Shown here: piece by piece, positions 60,101 through 64,000 of the stretch
Position numbering within the stretch: position 1 is the first letter of the stretch
Layout of the letters: every line of letters starts with the position of its first letter
Source of the DNA: Streptomyces sp. NBC_00620
GTDB lineage: Bacteria; Actinomycetota; Actinomycetes; Streptomycetales; Streptomycetaceae
DNA length: 64,000 nt
NCBI RefSeq assembly: GCF_026341825.1
Contig: NZ_JAPENY010000001.1
Coordinates: 1 to 64,000, forward strand
Direction: 5' to 3'
Program-made: the position numbers and the translations under genes
The notes under the pieces: model-generated
Told to the model about the DNA's origin: nothing
The model's input: the letters and a program-made list of their open reading frames with translations, nothing else
The model's database searches: none

Positions 60101-63100
60101 TTCGCGATGGCCGCGTTGTTGGCGGCGGAGGTGGCGTACGCCTCGGCGCTGTCCGCGGCGGCCTTCGCCTGGGCGGCGGCCTCCTGGGCGGCGATACGGC
60201 GGAACTCGGTGTTGACCGCGTGCGCCTCGGTCTGCGCCAGCGCCAGCAGCGCCTGCGAGGTGGAGACCGTGGCGTTGGCCGCGTTCAGGGCCGTCTCGGT
60301 CGCCTTGGCGGCGGCGGTCGCGGCGGCCCCGGAGGCTCGGGCGACCTGGACCGACTGCTGGGCGTAGCTCAGGCCCCGGCCACGCGGCACGTCGCTCGCG
60401 TCCGCGATGTCGTACGCCTGCTGCTGCGCGGTCACCACGCGGGTGGCGGCGGCCGAAGCGGCCGTAGCCTGCTGCTTCGCCGAGGTGGCCAGCGCCTGCA
60501 CCTTGCCGCGGGCGCGAGCGAGGTCGGCGTTGGCCTGGTCGAACAGCGCCTGCTTGGGCTTGAAGAGGCTGTCCGGGTTGGTCTTCAGCTCGTCGTGCCA
60601 GTACTTCTGCCAGAGCAGGATCTGCTCGGCGAGCCAGGCCTGGCCGATGGCCTCGACCATGTCGTCCGTGGCCTCGCGGGTGGCCGCCGCGGCGTCCGCC
60701 TCCGCCTGCAGGATCGCGGCGCGCGGGGCTGCCTGGGAGGCGTACTCCGCGTTCCACTCGGCAGTCGCCGTGGAGACGACCAGGCCGAGGGCGTTGTTCG
60801 GGTCGACCGGGTCCTGGTGGTCGCAGGACGACCAGGCCTGCTTGAGGTTCTCCACCTCGTAGCGGAACTCGGCCGAGTCCGCGGCGGGGGCCTCGCTCAG
60901 GAAGCCGCCGTGGCTCAAATACGAAGCGATGTCCGAGGCGGTCGTACCGCCGGCGAATCTCGTCTGGTTGACGGCCGTGTCGCGGAGCATCTCGTCCGCG
61001 GCCCAGTCGTTCCAGATGTCCTTGCCGCGGTTCTCCTCGGTGATCTTCTTGGCCTGCGCGACGGCCTCGGCACCGGCGTTGCTGTGCCCGTCCCAACCGA
61101 GGCGGCCGGCCAGCTCCTCCTGTGTGAACAGGGTGAACTGCAGGACGGCCGCGTCGAACTCGGGTGCGTGCAGCGAGATCTCGTCACTGAACGAGCTGCG
61201 CGCATACGGACGGTTGGCGTCCTCGAGGCCGGACGTTCGAGCTGCCGAGGCGTCCCGGTAGACGAAGGCCGCGGTACGGTCCTCGCTGCTGGCCTGGCCG
61301 AGCGGTTCGAGCCCGATCAGGCCACTGTCGCCGACGATGGCGTGCAGTTCGGCGGCGGTACCGGTCAGGCCCTCGATGGCCTTGGCCTTCATGCTGGCGC
61401 CACCCACGTGCAGGGCGACCCCGGCGATGCACTGGTCCCGGCGGGGCGTGCTGCGGGTCTCACTGATGAGCTGGGTCAGCTCGACCAGCTTGGCCCGTCC
61501 GCCGTAGGCGTCCAGGAAGATCTGCCGGATACCGGTGCTGACCTTCTCGATGGCCTCGGCGAGGGCGGGGATCCGGCCGACGATGACCGCGGAGGACGGG
61601 ATGTCGACGAGGGACCACAGGCAGTCCTCGGTGCCGTCCAGGGCCAGGCACTGCTTGACCTTGGCGGTGCCGAACTCGTCGAGGAGGATCTGCCCGCCGT
61701 TGGCGGCGGTCCAGTCCACCACATCGACCGATACGGCGGTCAGCGCGTCCTCGTACGCGTCAACACAGGTCTGGCCGCACGCGTCGAGGAGGATCTGCTT
61801 CTCCTGCTCGCCGAGGACGGCCCAGTTGGCGGAACCCCCCTCGATCGGCGTGTTGCCGTCCTGGAGGGCGTCCTCCCGCTCGGCCTCGTTCTGCTCGCGC
61901 TGTTCCTGTTCAGCCTGGGCTGCGGCGTCCTCGGCCGCGTTGCTGTCGGCGTCGGCGTCGGCCGCCTTCGCCTCGGCGTCCTTGGCGTCCTGCTCGGCCT
62001 TGGTCGCCTCGTTCACGGCGTCGCTCGCGGCACCGGCTGCCCGCGAGGCGAGTTCCTCAGCCTGGGCGGCGCTGCGCTCGGCCTCGGTGGCCTCCCTGTC
62101 GGCCTGGGTGGACTCGGTCCCCGCCTCACCAGCGGTGTTACGGGCGCTGAGGGCGTCCGAACCGGCCTGCTGGGCGTAGCCAGAGGCGGACTCGGACGCC
62201 TTCTTCGCGGCCTGCTGTGCGTCCTGGGCCTCGGCCGCGGACGCCTGGGCTCGGGCGACGGCCTGGGTCGCTCGCACCGAGTCGGTCGCCGCCTGCGCGG
62301 CGGCCTCGGCGGCGAGCTTGGCGTCCCCGAGTGCCTGATCGGCCGCCAGCTGAGCAGCCTCGGCGGCTTCCGCGGCCTCTGCCGCCTTAGCCTCCGCGGC
62401 TGCGGCCTGCTGCTCCGCCAGGGTCTTGGACGTTTGCCCGACGAGTACGGCGAACGCGGCCGAGGCGTCCTTCTCCTGGTACGGAGTGCCGATGGCCACG
62501 GCGTCGTTGGCGGCGGCGATGGCCTGGCCCGCGCTGTCGCGGGCGGCCAGCGCGGCCTGTCCGGCTGCGTAGGCGCGACCGGTCGCGGTGGCGGCCGTGG
62601 TGACCGCGGACGCGGCCTCGATGCCCGCGGCGGAGGACTCCTCGGCCGCCTTCTTCGCCAGCTCGGTGGCGTTCTCCGAAGCGGTGGCAGCGTTGTCGGC
62701 GCGCAGGGCTGCGTCCTGGGCGGCGTCCAGCGCGGTGGCGGCCGCGGCGTGCGCGTCGGCGGCAGCACCGGTCGCCTTCAGGTAGGACGACCATGCCTCG
62801 TCGGCGCTCGCCTGGGCGCGTTCGGCAGCCGCTTCCGCCTTGGTGGCGGCGGAACGGGCGCTGACCGCGGCCGCCTTGGCCTCATCGGCGGCGGTCTGCG
62901 CGGCAGTGGCGGCGGTCGCGGCATCCGTCGCAGCCGTACGGGCCTTGTCGGCGGCCGCGCGGGTCTCGGCGGCGGCCTCCGTGCCCTCGGCGGCCGTTGC
63001 GGCTGCCTGGAGCGCGGCGGCGCGCGCGGCCGTGGCCTGCTTCTTCTGCAGCGCAACCGTGGCGGCCGTACGCGCGGTGGCCGCGGCCTTGGCCTTGACG

Positions 63101-64000
63101 TCGGCCGCAGTCCGCTTGTCCTTGGCGGTCCCGGCGGCCGTCGTGGCGGCCGACTTGGCCTCCTCGGCGGCGGTCTGCTGGGTCGCCGCCTGTACCTCGG
63201 CCTCCTGCGCCTTGGCACGCTCTGCGGCGGCGCTGACGCGGGAGGCGACGGCGGTGGCCTTCTCCAGCTCGGCGGTGGCACGCTGGGTCTGCGCGGTCGC
63301 CGCGGCGTCGTGGGCCTCCTCGCCCGCCTGCTCGGCGGTGGCCTGCGCGGCCTTTGCTGTGTCGGCGCTGTCCGCGGCGGCCTTCGCCTCGGCGTCGGCG
63401 GTGTCGGCGGCGGCCTTGGCTTGCGCGGCCGCCTCCTCGGCGGCGATGCGGCGGAACTCGGTGTTCACCGCGTGCGACTGGGTCTGCGCCTTGGCCAGCA
63501 GGGTCTCGCTGTCGGCGACGGTCGCCTTGGCGGCTTCCAGGGCGGTGCGCGTCGCCTTGGCAGCGGCTTCGGCGGCCGCGCTGGAGGCTCGGGCAACCTG
63601 GACCGACTGCTGGGCGTACATCAGGCCCCGGCCGCGCGGCACGTTGTCGGCATCGGCGATGCCCCACGCCTCCTGCTGCGCGGTGGACGCCTTCTGGGCC
63701 GCGGTGGCGGCAGCGGCGGCCTGCTGCTCGGCCGAGGCGATCAGCACGGCTGCCTTGTCCCGGGCGGCGGCGAGGTCGGTGTCGGCCTGGTCGTAGAGCG
63801 CCTGGTCGGGCTGGCTGAGCGCGTCGGGGTCGCTGGCGAGTCTGTCTTGCCAGTACTTGCGCCAGGTCAGGATCTGTTCGGCCAGCCAGGCCTGTCCGAT
63901 GGCCTCGATCATGTCGTCCGTGGCTTCACGGGTGGCGATGGCGGCGTCCGCCTCGGCCTGGATGATCGTGGCGCGCGGGGCCGCCTGAGAGGCGTACTCC
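57154..64000 (-). CDS. Giant polymorphic toxin (partial): duplicated Ala-rich coiled-coil units, HINT, RNase A-like domain
   Basis: More than 2280 codons; the frame is still open at the window edge, so the N-terminus is missing. The C-terminal toxin domain (nt 57154-57569) has AHTLDEH and ends VMTCYPK. The HINT domain spans about 57570-57995 (SFPATTEVV to LVHNC). Before it lie two large copies of the unit present once in the 41412 toxin: WLAEQIL, VPRGRGLxYAQQSVQVARAS and FAVLTGQxSxT each occur twice, about 1000 residues apart. The immunity gene follows. It is probably surface-exposed or secreted and cleaved at HINT to free the nuclease. Confidence 0.82.
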   Translation of the reverse strand, partial: EYASQAAPRATIIQAEADAAIATREATDDMIEAIGQAWLAEQILTWRKYWQDRLASDPDALSQPDQALYDQADTDLAAARDKAAVLIASAEQQAAAAATAAQKASTAQQEAWGIADADNVPRGRGLMYAQQSVQVARASSAAAEAAAKATRTALEAAKATVADSETLLAKAQTQSHAVNTEFRRIAAEEAAAQAKAAADTADAEAKAAADSADTAKAAQATAEQAGEEAHDAAATAQTQRATAELEKATAVASRVSAAAERAKAQEAEVQAATQQTAAEEAKSAATTAAGTAKDKRTAADVKAKAAATARTAATVALQKKQATAARAAALQAAATAAEGTEAAAETRAAADKARTAATDAATAATAAQTAADEAKAAAVSARSAATKAEAAAERAQASADEAWSSYLKATGAAADAHAAAATALDAAQDAALRADNAATASENATELAKKAAEESSAAGIEAASAVTTAATATGRAYAAGQAALAARDSAGQAIAAANDAVAIGTPYQEKDASAAFAVLVGQTSKTLAEQQAAAAEAKAAEAAEAAEAAQLAADQALGDAKLAAEAAAQAATDSVRATQAVARAQASAAEAQDAQQAAKKASESASGYAQQAGSDALSARNTAGEAGTESTQADREATEAERSAAQAEELASRAAGAASDAVNEATKAEQDAKDAEAKAADADADSNAAEDAAAQAEQEQREQNEAEREDALQDGNTPIEGGSANWAVLGEQEKQILLDACGQTCVDAYEDALTAVSVDVVDWTAANGGQILLDEFGTAKVKQCLALDGTEDCLWSLVDIPSSAVIVGRIPALAEAIEKVSTGIRQIFLDAYGGRAKLVELTQLISETRSTPRRDQCIAGVALHVGGASMKAKAIEGLTGTAAELHAIVGDSGLIGLEPLGQASSEDRTAAFVYRDASAARTSGLEDANRPYARSSFSDEISLHAPEFDAAVLQFTLFTQEELAGRLGWDGHSNAGAEAVAQAKKITEENRGKDIWNDWAADEMLRDTAVNQTRFAGGTTASDIASYLSHGGFLSEAPAADSAEFRYEVENLKQAWSSCDHQDPVDPNNALGLVVSTATAEWNAEYASQAAPRAAILQAEADAAAATREATDDMVEAIGQAWLAEQILLWQKYWHDELKTNPDSLFKPKQALFDQANADLARARGKVQALATSAKQQATAASAAATRVVTAQQQAYDIADASDVPRGRGLSYAQQSVQVARASGAAATAAAKATETALNAANATVSTSQALLALAQTEAHAVNTEFRRIAAQEAAAQAKAAADSAEAYATSAANNAAIAKKAKEDAAREEEEARQAAADAQRTRAVAELERANAAAYRATAEHERDIAAGHEADAVAQGRIASDARASAEASGTVASDKRAVAEQAERGAVAARDDALEAEQRRDSLLAKAAALEAKADADEGTDAAEASRAAATDARSAADTATTAATNARASANAATAAAVNAREAATQAQGAASRARAAADATWASYLVAAGSAANAHVKAAEAIDASEAAAADAKGAKEESDKANTAAKTAKTEAAGARSEAQQTANWAAVTVGKAQAAVASALAARDSAAAVTRPAQEAIALGTPYQQEDSSAAFAVLTGQSSLTVAQQQVAAATATAGLAEEFSAEAKALAAQAAADMKLALEASAAAAADALRAAKAYQRAQASANQAAADAKAAQGSAERADGYAMSAGEDALAANWAANEAEQDAAAADNAATEAEHDAAHAREVATQAEADAAAARTTADEAEIDATAAEKAAEGARDAAQEAQDAADRTEKAENAQQISDGTVPDGADGSIGGVFYIVDHIEKVGDPQVVSKTDGCDGWIDNLFYNGDCTITSKIRYVAVLDLYLCTAQDLDPQKYTCPSAETTYIGQIRTDELSQTVTHTITIAEYQEGVDPIDILFGSWIKCAQKLTPGGQNGSVGGCAWAAVDVVSLFAGKIIRPIADALRAVDAAFITGVGVREAFAALKALDGVDTAAVAAIEREVAIYEDLKTGCLTNSFPATTEVVLADGRRKAIGDVRTGDLLLASDPATGATRGEAVTRTFQHGAAELVDVTLAEGGRLTSTPGHKVFVSGQGWILASDLRPGDTLSTPDGTRTVLTVKDRHEAAPRTVYDVTVSGLHTFYAVAGDSPVLVHNCNDLVFDGQKFPGLAHTLDEHTAGAAADGLVDAAEAARLANAKGVNSVFVDQETAQAVVDYALAKNATRIKNWLSKTRDPWLEFEGTFSGKTSLGTEYRAGGATAATGNRFYIKLVRVDKNVSGKHPMGFYVMTCYPK

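Noticed and set aside
62840..63796. Ala/Ser-rich plus-strand frame opposite the giant toxin
   Set aside because: Antisense of an Ala-rich coiled coil yields long Ala/Ser frames automatically; the minus strand carries the HINT and toxin domains.

Overview
The window is high-GC actinobacterial chromosome, almost certainly Streptomyces. The grounds are the codon bias, the GTG starts, mycothiol-type DinB enzymes, a WhiJ-type regulator/DUF397 pair, DUF6230/DUF6114 secreted proteins, and the order pyk-ackA-pta-pfkA. From memory that order matches S. coelicolor SCO5423-SCO5426. No rRNA, tRNA or CRISPR array was seen.

Left part (1-21.5 kb). Mostly core and regulatory genes: a HelD-type helicase; a likely small RNA on the opposite strand; a MerR regulator coupled to a thioredoxin over a perfect operator dyad; an Lrp regulator; a short-chain epimerase with an aldo/keto reductase; an AhpD-like protein; and an AAA ATPase. 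A lower-GC patch at 9.5-10.7 kb looks acquired. After a MarR/DinB pair and a TetR come a C4-dicarboxylate symporter with a divergent CitA/CitB-type two-component system, two small membrane proteins, and a sugar ABC transporter (lipoprotein plus two permeases).

Conflict island (17-30 kb). The centre is a divergent locus. It holds two STAND/NLR-type NB-ARC-TPR proteins and, between them, a nucleoside-phosphorylase-fold protein. The C-terminus of that protein carries an 18-residue motif that recurs at the N-terminus of the first NLR. This is the layout expected of an effector and its sensor linked by a homotypic (amyloid-like) signalling motif. The TPR halves of the two NLRs form a ~1 kb inverted repeat around the locus. 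At 18.0-18.2 kb a decayed fragment of the same effector gene survives together with its conserved upstream element. A WhiJ-type trio (HATPase, XRE-DUF5753, DUF397) and a TIR-like zinc-ribbon protein follow.

Middle (29-41 kb). A beta-propeller protein, a secreted GH18 enzyme, a DUF664 DinB protein with a divergent WYL regulator, and an XRE regulator. Then the acetate/glycolysis block: pfkA on the minus strand, and pta-ackA (overlapping) and pyk on the plus strand.

Right part (41-64 kb). Polymorphic-toxin territory. One operon encodes a secreted FG-GAP protein, a 1492-residue toxin (Ala-rich coiled coil, HINT domain, RNase A-like CdiA-CT domain) and its immunity protein. A larger relative runs off the right edge and has an internal duplication of about 1000 residues. 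Between them lies a broken toxin/immunity cassette with frameshifts, abutting a fragment of a pirin-like gene. A DUF6230/DUF6114 operon, a YbbN-like thioredoxin, a stand-alone TnpB element, a TetR regulator and a lipoprotein paralogous to the one at 8.2 kb lie between the toxin loci.
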